DNA from: Luteimonas sp. RC10
Lineage (GTDB): Bacteria; Pseudomonadota; Gammaproteobacteria; Xanthomonadales; Xanthomonadaceae
Assembly (NCBI RefSeq): GCF_014192745.1
Contig: NZ_JACHYJ010000006.1
Location: 62,001 to 126,000, forward strand
DNA: 64,000 nt
Reading direction: 5' to 3'
Shown here: positions 8,331 to 16,875 of the stretch, piece by piece
Position numbering within the stretch: the first letter of the stretch is position 1
Layout: the number at the start of each line of letters is the position of its first letter
The notes under the pieces: generated by a model
Seen by the model: the letters and a program-made list of their open reading frames with translations, nothing else
Databases searched by the model: none
Told to the model about the DNA's origin: nothing
Made by a program: the position numbers and the translations under genes

Positions 8331-10337
8331 TCACGCCGCCTGCGGCAGACGCAGTGACCGGGCCAGTCCGCCGACGTCGACGATCAGCGCCACCCGGCCG
8401 TCGCCGAGGATCGTTGCGCCGGAGATCCCGTCGACGCGGCGATAGTTGTTCTCCAGGTTCTTGACCACGACCTGCTGTTGGCCGATCAGTTCGTCGACCT
8501 CGAGCGCCAGCTTCTGGCCGTCGCCCTCGACCACCACGACCAGCGGATCGACGCCTTGCGGCTGGCCGTAGCGGTAGTGGTCGTTGAGCGAGACCAGCGG
8601 CAGATACTCGCCGCGCACACGCAACACGCGGCCCTCGCCGGCAAGGCTGCGGATGTCCTCGGCCTGCGGCTGCAGCGCCTCGATCACATAGGTCAGCGGC
8701 AGGATCAGGGTCTCCTCGCCGACCGCCACGCTCATGCCATCGAGGATGGCGAGGGTCAGCGGCAGGCGGATCACCACGCGGGTGCCGTGACCGGTGCGGC
8801 TTTCGAGCTGCACCTCGCCCCCGAGCGCCTGGATGTTGCGTCGGACCACGTCCATGCCGACGCCGCGCCCCGACAGGTCGGTGACCGCGTCGGCGGTCGA
8901 GAATCCGGCCTGGAAGATCAGGTCCCAGATCTGCGCATCGGTCGGCGACTCCGGCACGGCCAGGCCGCGCTCGGCAGCCTTGGCCAGAATCCGCTCGCGA
9001 TCCAGACCGCGGCCATCGTCGGCGACCTCGATGACGATATGGCCCCCCTGGTGCGAGGCGGCGAGCGTGATCGTGCCGGCTTCGTCCTTGCCCGCGGCGC
9101 GGCGGGCGTCGGGCAGCTCCAGGCCATGGTCGATCGCATTGCGGACCAGGTGCACCAGCGGATCGGCGATCTTCTCGATCAGCCCCTTGTCCAGCTCGGT
9201 ACCTTCGCCGAGCGTGCGCAGGCGCACCTGCTTGCCCAGCCGTGTGGACAGGTCGCGCACCAGACGCGGGAAGCGCCGGAACACGGCGTCGACCGGCAGC
9301 ATGCGCACGCCGATGACCGCTTCCTGCAGATCACGGGTGTTGCGTTCGAGCAGGTCCAGTCCGGCGAACAGGCGTTCGCTCAGCGCAGGGTCGAGGGCGG
9401 CGGACACCTGCTTGAGCATCGCCTGGGTGATCACCAGTTCGCCGACCAGGTTGATCAGGCCATCGATCTTGTCGGTGCTGACCCGGATCGAGCTTTCGGC
9501 CTCGTGGCCATTCGCCGCCGGGGCGGCAGTGCCGGTCGCAGCTGCGCCCGTGGCGGGGGCGGGTGTCGGATCCGCGCTGGGCGCGGATGCCGGCGCAGGC
9601 GCTGCCGCGGCGGCTGCCGTGGGGCGGATGTCGAGCGTGCAATCGTCCTCGACCCACGCGAACACATCGTCGATCGCGCTGCGCGGCACCGCGCCGATCA
9701 GGCCCAGGTCCCAGGCCAGATACGCTTCGAGCGGATCGAGCTGGCCAAAGCCGGGCAGGCGGTCCATCCGGCAGGCGACAGCGAGCGGCGCCAACTGGTC
9801 GAGCTCGCGGATGATGCGCAGCGGATCGTTGCCGCTCATGAACATCGACGGCGCCGGCGTGAATCCGATCTGCCAGCCGGTCGGCTCGGCGGTGGGGTCG
9901 GCCGCAGGCGCGACCGGTGCGGCGGCCGCGACCGGTGCGGGTGCGGCAGTACCCGCGAGCACGGCCTCGAGCCTGGCCTGCACGGCGATCGCGGCGGCCG
10001 GGTCGGCGGGCTGGCCGGTTTCGGCTTCGGCCAGCAGTGCGCGCAGGACGTCGACCGAGGCCAGCATCGCGTCCGTCGCGGCGGCATCGACGCTGCGCTT
10101 GCCGGCGCGCAGTTCGTCGAGCAGCGTCTCGAGCACGTGGGTCAGTGCGGCGACCGCGTCGAATCCGAATGTCGCGGCGCCGCCCTTGATCGAGTGCGCG
10201 GCGCGGAAGATCGAGTTCACCAGCTCCGGGTCCTGGTCGCCCTGCTCGAGCTGCAGCAGGCCGGCTTCCATCGCTTCCAGGCCTTCCCGGCTTTCCTCGA
10301 AGAAAGTGGCGTGGAAGCGCTGCATGTCCATGTTCAT
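8331..10337 (-). CDS. cheA: Chemotaxis histidine kinase CheA (receptor-linked copy)
   Basis: 668 residues. The P1 Hpt domain has the phospho-accepting His48 in RAAHSIKGG. A P2-like region follows (about 155-235), then an Ala/Pro linker, the P3 dimerisation helices (DKIDGLINLVGELVITQ), the P4 ATPase (N box HLVRNAIDHGLE, DDGRGLD, SGRGVGMDVV) and P5, the CheW-like domain (about 530-660). All kinase motifs are intact. It follows cheY by 34 bases and shares the sigma-28 promoter ahead of the STAS gene. This is one of two CheA proteins in the window. Placed with three receptors, it may serve a second array or pathway. Three near-adjacent ATGs (MNMDMQ) leave the exact start open by up to four codons. 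Confidence 0.96.
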   Translation of the reverse strand: MNMDMQRFHATFFEESREGLEAMEAGLLQLEQGDQDPELVNSIFRAAHSIKGGAATFGFDAVAALTHVLETLLDELRAGKRSVDAAATDAMLASVDVLRALLAEAETGQPADPAAAIAVQARLEAVLAGTAAPAPVAAAAPVAPAADPTAEPTGWQIGFTPAPSMFMSGNDPLRIIRELDQLAPLAVACRMDRLPGFGQLDPLEAYLAWDLGLIGAVPRSAIDDVFAWVEDDCTLDIRPTAAAAAAPAPASAPSADPTPAPATGAAATGTAAPAANGHEAESSIRVSTDKIDGLINLVGELVITQAMLKQVSAALDPALSERLFAGLDLLERNTRDLQEAVIGVRMLPVDAVFRRFPRLVRDLSTRLGKQVRLRTLGEGTELDKGLIEKIADPLVHLVRNAIDHGLELPDARRAAGKDEAGTITLAASHQGGHIVIEVADDGRGLDRERILAKAAERGLAVPESPTDAQIWDLIFQAGFSTADAVTDLSGRGVGMDVVRRNIQALGGEVQLESRTGHGTRVVIRLPLTLAILDGMSVAVGEETLILPLTYVIEALQPQAEDIRSLAGEGRVLRVRGEYLPLVSLNDHYRYGQPQGVDPLVVVVEGDGQKLALEVDELIGQQQVVVKNLENNYRRVDGISGATILGDGRVALIVDVGGLARSLRLPQAA

Positions 10338-10371
10338 GGGGTGACCTGGATTCGGAGGCGGAAGGCGGGCG

Positions 10372-10737
10372 TCAGCCCAGGACTTTCTGGACGGTGGCGA
10401 CGAGCTGGTCGGGGTTGAACGGCTTGACCAGCCAGCCGGTCGCGCCCGCGGCCTTGCCTTCGGCCTTCTTGTCGGACGCCGACTCGGTGGTGAGCATCAG
10501 CATCGGGACGAACTTGTAGTCGGGCAGGCCGCGCAGGGCGCGGATCAGGGCGATGCCGTCCATGTTGGGCATGTTGACGTCGGTCACCACGGCGTTGAAT
10601 CGCTGGCCCTGGGCGCGACCCAGCGCGACCTGGCCATCTTCGGCTTCTTCGACCGAGAAGCCGGCCGAGGTCAGGGCGAAGGAGACCATCTGGCGCATCG
10701 AGGCCGAGTCGTCCACTACCAGAATGCGTGCGCTCAT
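10372..10737 (-). CDS. cheY: CheY-like single-domain response regulator
   Basis: 121 residues, a single receiver domain. Acidic pocket D9/D10, phospho-acceptor D53 (VVTDVNMPNMDG), T83 and K105 (LVKPF) are all present. Its start codon overlaps the STAS stop (ATGA), and cheA follows, so this is the dedicated acceptor of the adjacent CheA. Whether it turns the motor or serves as a phosphate sink for the other CheY is not decided by sequence. Confidence 0.95.
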   Translation of the reverse strand: MSARILVVDDSASMRQMVSFALTSAGFSVEEAEDGQVALGRAQGQRFNAVVTDVNMPNMDGIALIRALRGLPDYKFVPMLMLTTESASDKKAEGKAAGATGWLVKPFNPDQLVATVQKVLG

Positions 10738-11051
10738 GCGGCGTTCTCCACTGTGCTTGCGTTCGAATGGGTGCGAGGGGGGCTGGGCAGTCCCAGCGTG
10801 TGGCCGATCCCCAAAAGGCGGATGGCGTCGAGCAGGGCGGCGCTGCTGTCGTGCAGTGCGGTGGTCCGGCCCGAGGCGCTGCGGCTGGCGAAGAATGCGC
10901 ACAGCACCTGGAGGCCGGCGGTGTGCACGCGTCGCACTTGGGCGCCGTCCAGCAGCACGTCCTGGTCGTGGGCCAGGTGGGGCTCGAGCCGTGCCTTGAG
11001 TGCGGCGCTGGTCTCGATGCCGAGATCCTCGCCCAGGTCCACGGTGGTCAT
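10734..11051 (-). CDS. STAS-domain protein of chemotaxis operon
   Basis: 105 residues from the ATG at 11051 (MTTVDLGEDLGIETSAALKA), chosen because GGAG precedes it by a normal distance. The STAS fold is seen in DVLLDGAQVRRVHTAGLQVL. The Thr in HTAGL takes the place of the phosphorylatable Ser/Thr of SpoIIAA-like antagonists. It heads the STAS-cheY-cheA operon. A role as phospho-switch or array accessory is inferred from context. Confidence 0.85.
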   Translation of the reverse strand: MTTVDLGEDLGIETSAALKARLEPHLAHDQDVLLDGAQVRRVHTAGLQVLCAFFASRSASGRTTALHDSSAALLDAIRLLGIGHTLGLPSPPRTHSNASTVENAA

Positions 11052-11082
11052 CGCGTCTCCGCAAAGTCGGGGGTACGACGGG

Positions 11083-11109
11083 TTAGCGGCAGCGATGCGG
11101 CGAGCTTTA
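11083..11109 (-). promoter_or_regulatory. Sigma-28 promoter for STAS-cheY-cheA
   Basis: Minus strand: TAAAGCTC, 11 bases, GCCGCTAA. Same register as the other sigma-28 sites; about 25 bases of leader to the STAS ATG at 11051. Confidence 0.8.
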
Positions 11110-11598
11110 GGTTGGCGCGTTCGGAACTCGTTGCTTCTGCCCACTCAATCGTGCGTTTGTCTTCGGCGCGCGCGTCGCGCCGGCCGGGGACTGCTCCCCG
11201 GCTCGGTCAGCCCGCTCCGCGGTCCGGCCCGGCGAAGCACGCCGGGCGTTCGTGTGGGCTGCGCGGCATGCCGCGCGAGCAGCCCGCACTCACCCATGGC
11301 TGACTCGCCGCCGCGGGCCATCCATGGCCCGCTATCGCAATCCCCGACCAGCACGACGCACTGCGGCCGACAGCGCGTGACTTCTTCAAGCAGGCGACTC
11401 CGCATCCAACCGAAGTCGGGCTGCCAATGTTCGCAGCAGCGGACTGACGGCCGGTGGCCGCGTCGAGCGCGCCAGGGATGGCGCGCGCCCGAGTCAAGGC
11501 AGGATGCCTTGCCGAGGGAAGAGCGGCTTCCGGGCGGCAGGCCGCTATCCATCCGAAGTGAAGCGCTTCAGGCGCGTCCTGGTTGCCGAGCGCGGCGC
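11110..11598. repeat. Gene-free tract of closely packed perfect hairpins
   Basis: About 490 bases between the stop of the ParP-like cheW and the STAS promoter hold no convincing gene. Instead there are at least seven perfect palindromes or stem-loops: 11183-11202 (8-bp stem, loop CTGC), 11227-11247 (8 bp), 11256-11285 (outer GGGCTG/CAGCCC around the 16-base palindrome at 11261-11276), 11313-11332 (GCGGGCCAT/ATGGCCCGC), 11467-11486 (GCGCGCCA/TGGCGCGC, loop GGGA), 11495-11511 (CAAGGCA/TGCCTTG) and 11559-11570 (TGAAGCGCTTCA). The pattern resembles REP/BIME-type repeats found between operons. It may end transcription of the long flh-che operon, bind nucleoid proteins or encode a structured RNA. 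Confidence 0.6.
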
Positions 11599-12366
11599 TC
11601 AGCGGGCGGTGTAGAGCGGCATCGACAGCAGCCGCGAGGCGTCGAGCAGCAGCATGACCGCGCCGCCGAGGCGTGCGATGCCGCGGATGCGGTGATCGCC
11701 GACCGGGGCGAGGCGGGAGGTGTGGGCGCCTTCGATCTGGGCGTCGGAGACCACGGCCACGTCCTCGACCGTGGACACGCGCAGGCCGAGGGTGTCGCCA
11801 TGTTCTTCAAGCACGACGATCCGCGTCGCCGGCGTGTCCTCGACCGCGGTGTCGCCCAACTGCAGCCCCAGATCGATCACCGGCACGACTTGGCCGCGCA
11901 GATTCATCAGGCCGGCCAGGCACGGCGAGGCGCCGCGTACCGGCAGCAGCGGGGCGGGCAGCACGACCTCGCGGATCTTCAGCAGTTCCAGGCCGTAAAT
12001 CTGACTGCCGCAGCGTAGCCGCAGCCAGCGGGCCTGACGCTCGCCGCTGCGGCGCGGTGGTGGAATGTCGGCGCGGGCCGCGGCGCTGGCGACCCGCGGT
12101 GCGGCTGGCGCAGGGGCTGGCGTCGCGGGGGGCGCCGGCTGCGCGCGCACCGCAGGCGCGGGGGCAGGCGGGCGTGGCCGCGTCGCGGGGGGGGCTGGCG
12201 GGGGCGGCGCGGTCTGTGCCGGTGCCGGCGTCGGGCCCGGTGGGGCGGTCACGGGCGTGGCGGCGACCGCGGGAGGCGGCGCGGGTGCGGCGGCTGCCGG
12301 CGCCGACGTCGGCGCCGCCGACAGCAGCACGCCGAGGTAGTCGTCGACGACCTCGGCGGCGTTCAT
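11599..12366 (-). CDS. CheW-domain protein with Pro/Ala-rich N-terminus, ParP-like
   Basis: 255 residues from the ATG at 12366, which overlaps the parA stop (ATGA). A short N-terminal helix (AAEVVDDYLGVLL) is followed by about 90 residues of Ala/Pro-rich linker. The CheW fold then spans about 110-255 (LRCGSQIYGLELLKIREVVLP, MNLRGQVVPVIDLG, MLLLDASRLL). Ordinary CheW lacks such an extension. Coupling to a ParA gene and a proline-rich N-terminus fit ParP of Vibrio, whose CheW-like domain embeds in the array and recruits ParC. Alternatively it is simply the operon's CheW, because no other coupling gene follows. It is the last gene of the flhB-to-cheW operon. Confidence 0.88.
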   Translation of the reverse strand: MNAAEVVDDYLGVLLSAAPTSAPAAAAPAPPPAVAATPVTAPPGPTPAPAQTAPPPPAPPATRPRPPAPAPAVRAQPAPPATPAPAPAAPRVASAAARADIPPPRRSGERQARWLRLRCGSQIYGLELLKIREVVLPAPLLPVRGASPCLAGLMNLRGQVVPVIDLGLQLGDTAVEDTPATRIVVLEEHGDTLGLRVSTVEDVAVVSDAQIEGAHTSRLAPVGDHRIRGIARLGGAVMLLLDASRLLSMPLYTAR

Positions 12367-13142
12367 GCGGCGTGCTCCAGCGCCTGATCTTCGGCCAGCA
12401 GCCAATCGAGCGCGCGGCCGTAGGCCGAGAAGGCGCGGCCCGGCGGATGGCCGTTGACCACCTGCTGGGCGAGCGCGTCGGCGTTGCTGAGCTGGGTGTC
12501 GACCGGGACCGCCTCGTCCCAGATCTTGCCGGCGTACTCGTCCTGCAACTGCGCCAGGGTCTCGCGCCCGATGCGGGTGCGGCGGTCGTACATGGTCGGC
12601 ACCACCGAGACCGGCAACGGGCGCTGCCGGGAGCGTTCGACCATTTCGGCGGTGCGCACCATGCCGGCCAGGCCGTAGAGCGCCAGCGGTTCGCATTGGG
12701 TGGGCACGATCACCCGGTCGGCGGCCGCCAGGGCGTTGACCATCAACAGGCCGAGCGTGGGCGGGCAGTCGAGCAGGATTGCATCGTGGCCGCCGGTGTG
12801 TCGGGTGATCGCCTGCGACAGCGCCAGGCCGAGGCCCGGCTGGGTCGCGCTGCGGCGCTCGAGTGTCGCCAACGCAGTCTGCGCGCAGACGTAGTCCAGG
12901 CCTTCGGTCGGCGAGGCGCGCATCAGCGCGGCCAGGCTCGAGGGCGGGGTGGCGAACAGGTCGGCCACGCCGGCAGGCGGTGGGTCGGTCGGGATGCCGA
13001 ACGCACGGGTGAGCGAGGCATGCGGGTCGAGATCGACCAGCAGCACGCGCAGTCCGCGCGCGACCATCGCACGGCCGAGGGCCAGCGTGGTCGTGGTCTT
13101 GCCGACGCCGCCTTTCTGGTTGGCGATCGCCCAGACGCGCAT
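12363..13142 (-). CDS. ParA-family ATPase (ParC-like), positions chemosensory arrays
   Basis: 259 residues, starting MRVWAIANQKGGVGKTTTT, with the deviant Walker A motif KGGVGKTT at residues 10-17. DLDPHASLT (Walker A') and ILLDCPPTLG (Walker B) follow. This soj/ParC subgroup uses ATP-dependent dimer cycling to place polar chemotaxis arrays. It lies between motD and the ParP-like cheW, as in polar-flagellate gammaproteobacteria. It overlaps motD by one base and the next gene by four, so translation is coupled. Confidence 0.93.
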   Translation of the reverse strand: MRVWAIANQKGGVGKTTTTLALGRAMVARGLRVLLVDLDPHASLTRAFGIPTDPPPAGVADLFATPPSSLAALMRASPTEGLDYVCAQTALATLERRSATQPGLGLALSQAITRHTGGHDAILLDCPPTLGLLMVNALAAADRVIVPTQCEPLALYGLAGMVRTAEMVERSRQRPLPVSVVPTMYDRRTRIGRETLAQLQDEYAGKIWDEAVPVDTQLSNADALAQQVVNGHPPGRAFSAYGRALDWLLAEDQALEHAA

Positions 13143-14104
13143 CAGGTCTCTCCTCGGGGATGGGGGGGCAGGGAATCGGGGGCGTGGTCAGTGGCGACCG
13201 CGGGAATGGCATCGATCGCGACTGGCTGCGAAGGCGCCGGCCCTCCGATCGGCTGGCCCTGGGGCGACTCGGGCTCGGCCAGCACCATCAGCACCACGCG
13301 CCGGTTGGCGTTGCGGCCGGCCTCGCTGGCGTTGTCGGCCTTGGGCCGCTGTTCGCCGTAGCCGACCATCACCAGCCGCTCGGGCGCCAGGCCCTCGCGC
13401 ACGAACAGGTGCACCACGCTGGCCGCGCGCGCGGCCGACAGTTCCCAGTTCGACGGGAACTGCGCGGTGCGGATCGGGCGGTCGTCGGTGTAGCCCTCGA
13501 TCCGGATCGGATTGGGCAGCCCGCGCAGCACCGCGGCCAGTCGGCCGAGCAGCGATTGCGCGCCGAAGTCGAGCGTCGCCGAGCCGCTGGGAAACAGGAT
13601 GTCGCTGTTGATCTCGACCTCCAGCCAGAGGTCGGCGCGGCGCACGGTGATCAGCCGCGCATGCACCATTTCCGACAGCGCATCCTCGAGCTGCAGCGCG
13701 ATGCGCGCCAATTGCTGGCGCGAGGCGGCACGCGCCGCGCCGTCGGCGCCGTCGTCGATGCGGTCGCTGCGCATCTTCGATTCGAGCATCGGCTGCAGCG
13801 GCGAGTCGAGCACCGGAGACGAACTCCCTGGGCCGCGCCGCGCGCCGCCGGGAATCGGCACCGGGGCCTTGAGGCTGGCATCGCGGTAGACGTTGTCGCC
13901 GACCTGGATCGGGTCGATCGTCCGCGGTGTGCCGCTGAAGGCATTCGCCAGCGAACTGGCCATCACTCGGTACTTGCCCTCGTTGAGCGAGGACACCGCG
14001 TACATGACCACGAAGAACGCCAGCAGCAACGTCATCAGGTCGGCGTAGGGGATCGCCCAGGCCTCGTGGTTGGCGTGTTCTTCGTGGTGGACGCGTCGTG
14101 CCAT
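13142..14104 (-). CDS. motD: Flagellar motor stator MotD (MotB family)
   Basis: 320 residues. One TM helix (about 18-40) follows a basic/acidic start. The proton-accepting Asp is D22 in PYADLMTLLLAFF. The periplasmic OmpA-like peptidoglycan-binding domain is about 160-285 (IRIEGYTDDRPI, NWELSAARA, RNANRRVVLMVL). With MotC it forms a second, proton-driven stator of the Pseudomonas/Xanthomonas type. The C-terminal ~35 residues are Pro-rich and probably disordered. It begins 10 bases after motC. Confidence 0.95.
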   Translation of the reverse strand: MARRVHHEEHANHEAWAIPYADLMTLLLAFFVVMYAVSSLNEGKYRVMASSLANAFSGTPRTIDPIQVGDNVYRDASLKAPVPIPGGARRGPGSSSPVLDSPLQPMLESKMRSDRIDDGADGAARAASRQQLARIALQLEDALSEMVHARLITVRRADLWLEVEINSDILFPSGSATLDFGAQSLLGRLAAVLRGLPNPIRIEGYTDDRPIRTAQFPSNWELSAARAASVVHLFVREGLAPERLVMVGYGEQRPKADNASEAGRNANRRVVLMVLAEPESPQGQPIGGPAPSQPVAIDAIPAVATDHAPDSLPPHPRGET

Positions 14105-14114
14105 CGTCGCCGGC

Positions 14115-14855
14115 TCAGTGCAGGAAGCCGGCCAGACGGGCCTCGATGTTGCGCGGATTCTCGCCCTGGGCGATCGCGATCAGGCCCTCGATCGCCAGTT
14201 CGCGCTCGCCGCTGCGGCGGCCGATCACGCTCTTGAGCTTGGAGGCGACCGGCAGGAAGAACAGATTGGCCGAGGCGATGCCGTAGATCGTGGCGGTGAA
14301 CGCTGCGGCGATGCCGTGGCCGAGCTTGGACGGATCGGCTAGATTCTTCATCACCGCGATCAGTCCGAGCACCGCGCCGACGATGCCCAGCGTGGGCGCG
14401 TAGATGCCCATGCTCTCGAACACTTTCGCTGCCGCCAGGTCCTGCTGTTCCTCGCCGTGCAGTTCGATCTCGAGCATGTGCCGGATGGCCTCCGGTTCGA
14501 CGCCATCGACCAGCATCTGCAGGCCTTTGCGCAGGAACGGGTCGCTCTGCGACTCGACATAGGCTTCCAGACCCAGCAGGCCCTGCTTGCGCGAGACGTT
14601 GCTCCACTCCAGCAGTTGCGCGATCAGTGCGCCACGGTCGGCGGTGGGCGGTCGGATCGTCCAGCGCAGGATCCGCATCGCGCGCTTGAACACGCTCGGC
14701 GGCGTGTGCAGCAGGATCGAGGCGAGCGTGCCGACGATCACGATCACGAAGGCGGCCGGCGACCACAGCGCGCCGAGCCCGGCACCCTTGAGGATGCTGC
14801 CGCCCACCAGGGCGGCGAGGGCGAGCACGAGTCCGACGACGCTGAAAAGGTCCAT
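14115..14855 (-). CDS. motC: Flagellar motor stator MotC (MotA family)
   Basis: 246 residues, the normal MotA-family length. Four TM helices: about 5-22, 32-50, 148-170 and 182-202. The large cytoplasmic loop between the second and third carries charged residues that face FliG. The family signature is seen in MGIYAPTLGIVGAVLGLI. It is paired with motD in the fla-che operon. MotCD-type stators support swarming or high-load motility in relatives; a MotAB pair would lie elsewhere. Confidence 0.95.
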   Translation of the reverse strand: MDLFSVVGLVLALAALVGGSILKGAGLGALWSPAAFVIVIVGTLASILLHTPPSVFKRAMRILRWTIRPPTADRGALIAQLLEWSNVSRKQGLLGLEAYVESQSDPFLRKGLQMLVDGVEPEAIRHMLEIELHGEEQQDLAAAKVFESMGIYAPTLGIVGAVLGLIAVMKNLADPSKLGHGIAAAFTATIYGIASANLFFLPVASKLKSVIGRRSGERELAIEGLIAIAQGENPRNIEARLAGFLH

Positions 14856-14904
14856 GATCGCGATATCGGCGCCGGGCGCGGCGACTTGAGCCGCGCCCGG
14901 GGGC

Positions 14905-16872
14905 TCAGGGGCCGCGCAGCGCGTCCACGTCGAGGATCAGCGCGAGCCGGCCATCGCCGATCAAGGTCGCGCCGGCATAGCCGGGCAGGCCGCGCAATGC
15001 GCGCGGCAGCGGCTTGATGACCACCTCTTCGCGCCCGCGCACTTCGTCGACCACCAGGCCGAAGCGACTGTCGCCCCGCTGCAGCACCACGATGGTCAGC
15101 AACGCGGTATCGAGTGCGGGCCGGTCGAGCCAGTGCCGCAGGTCGAGCAGCGAGAGCGTATGCGAGCGGCGGTCGAGCGCGGCGCGGCCATCGAACCAGT
15201 TGACCGTGCGCGCCGGCGCATGCAGCACTTCCTGCACCCGCGCCAGCGGCAAGGCGTAGGCATCGCCCGCGGCGTGGACCAGCAGCGTCGGCAGGATCGC
15301 CAGCGTCAGCGGCACGCGCAGCGTGAAGCGGCTGCCGCGACCGAGTTCGGATTGCACCTGGATCTGCCCGCCGAGCTCGCGGATCCGCGACTGCACCACG
15401 TCCATGCCGACGCCGCGGCCGGAGATGTCGCTGACCTCGGTGCGCGTCGACAGGCCGGCCAGGAAGATCAGATGCAGACATTCCTCGGCGTTCAGACGTG
15501 CGGCCGATTCGGCGTCGATCAGGCCCTTCTCGCGGGCCTTGGCGCGCAGCCGCTCGGGGTCGATGCCGGCGCCGTCGTCCTGGACCTCGATGCCGACGTA
15601 ATCGCCCTGCTGCTGGGCGATCAGCCGGACCTTGCCGGCGCGCGGCTTGCCGGTCGCCTCGCGCAGGTCCGGCGTCTCCACGCCATGGTCGATCGCGTTG
15701 CGGACCAGGTGGATCAGCGGGTCGGCCAGCGCTTCGACCAGGTTGCGGTCGAGCTCGGTGTCGGCGCCGACCAGTTCCAGGTCCACTTCCTTGTCGAGCG
15801 CGCGGGCGACATCGCGGGCCACCTTGGGAAAGCGCGAGAACACCTTGCCGACCGGCTGCATGCGCGTGCGCATCACCGCGCCCTGCAGGCGCGCAGTGGC
15901 GTTGTCCAGGGTGGCGACGGCGCGGTCGAGGTCTTCGTCGCGCAATCGTGCGCGCAGTGTCTTGAGGCGGTTGCGGGCCAGCACCAGTTCGCCGACCAGG
16001 TCGACGATCGCATCGAGCCGCCGAGTGTCGACGCGGACGGTCTGCTCGCGCTCGGCCGGTGCCTGCGCGGCGGCCGGTCGGGCCGGTGCCGGCGGCGCGG
16101 CGCGCGGCGGGGCGGCAGGTGCGGGCGCCGCGACCGCGGCGGCGGGCGCTGGTGCTGCGCCGGGCGCATGCGCGCCGTGCAACTGGTCGAGCAGCGCTTC
16201 GAATTCGTCGTCGTCGATGGTGTCGCCACTCGCGGCCGGTGCGGCGGCGACCGGCGTGGCACCTGGGGCGGCCTTGCCGTGCAACTGATCGAGCAGGGCT
16301 TCGAACTCGTCGTCGTCGATCGGATCGTTCGGGCCTGGTGCGGGCGCCGGGGCCGATGCGCCCGGCGCCGCGTTGCCGTGCAACTGGTCGAGCAGCGCCT
16401 CGAACTCGTCGTCGTCGATCATCTCGCCGCCCGCCGTAGACGGTGCGGCGACGGTCGGGGCTGCACGGGCGGCCGGGGCCGGTGCAACGGGGGCGGCGGT
16501 GTCGAGCGCGAAGCCGGCGATCAGCTCGGGCGGCGCATGCGGCACGTCGCTGCCGGTTTCGACCGCGTCGACCATCGCCTGCAACCAGTCGAGCGACTGC
16601 TGCGCGGCGTCGAAATGCCGTGGCAACAAGGTCGCGGCGCCCGAGCGTGCGGCGCCCAGCGTTTCCTCCGCGGCATGGCACAGCTCGACCAGCGCGGTCG
16701 CGCCGAGGAAGCCGGCGCCGCCCTTGAGGGTGTGGAAGGCGCGGAAGACCGCGTTGAGCTGTTCGCGGTCGTCCGGCGACTGCTCCAATTCAACCAGTTG
16801 CCCGCCCAGGTCGACGAGCAACTCGCGTGCCTCGAGCACGAAATCGGCGGCGATGTCGGGCGAGAACTGCAT
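14905..16872 (-). CDS. cheA: Chemotaxis histidine kinase CheA with three CheZ-tail-like repeats
   Basis: 655 residues. The Hpt domain has His47 in FRAFHTLKGG. The usual CheY-binding P2 domain is replaced by an Ala/Pro linker carrying three near-identical peptides, IDDDEFEALLDQLHG, at residues 152-166, 185-199 and 219-233 (period 33-34). P3 follows (about 275), then P4 (HLVRNAIDHGVE, DDGAGID, SGRGVGMDVV) and P5 to the end. The repeated peptides resemble the CheZ C-terminus encoded next door ([12 protein letters not shown]), so they may dock CheY; this is inference. The gene sits with cheY and cheZ in the flh-fliA operon and is the likely motor-control kinase. Confidence 0.96.
   Translation of the reverse strand: MQFSPDIAADFVLEARELLVDLGGQLVELEQSPDDREQLNAVFRAFHTLKGGAGFLGATALVELCHAAEETLGAARSGAATLLPRHFDAAQQSLDWLQAMVDAVETGSDVPHAPPELIAGFALDTAAPVAPAPAARAAPTVAAPSTAGGEMIDDDEFEALLDQLHGNAAPGASAPAPAPGPNDPIDDDEFEALLDQLHGKAAPGATPVAAAPAASGDTIDDDEFEALLDQLHGAHAPGAAPAPAAAVAAPAPAAPPRAAPPAPARPAAAQAPAEREQTVRVDTRRLDAIVDLVGELVLARNRLKTLRARLRDEDLDRAVATLDNATARLQGAVMRTRMQPVGKVFSRFPKVARDVARALDKEVDLELVGADTELDRNLVEALADPLIHLVRNAIDHGVETPDLREATGKPRAGKVRLIAQQQGDYVGIEVQDDGAGIDPERLRAKAREKGLIDAESAARLNAEECLHLIFLAGLSTRTEVSDISGRGVGMDVVQSRIRELGGQIQVQSELGRGSRFTLRVPLTLAILPTLLVHAAGDAYALPLARVQEVLHAPARTVNWFDGRAALDRRSHTLSLLDLRHWLDRPALDTALLTIVVLQRGDSRFGLVVDEVRGREEVVIKPLPRALRGLPGYAGATLIGDGRLALILDVDALRGP
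16174..16419 (-). repeat. Three 45-bp coding repeats in cheA linker
   Basis: Copies at 16375-16419, 16276-16320 and 16174-16218 each encode IDDDEFEALLDQLHG, spaced by 54-57 bases of Ala/Pro/Gly codons. The peptides are identical while third bases differ in places (for example gcctcgaactcg versus gcttcgaattcg). This points to selection on the peptide rather than recent duplication alone. Confidence 0.9.
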
Positions 16873-16875
16873 CGC

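Noticed and set aside
11145..11552. Open frames of 96-135 codons in the hairpin tract
   Set aside because: Arg/Pro-rich translations shaped by the palindromes, with no ribosome site and no recognisable domain.
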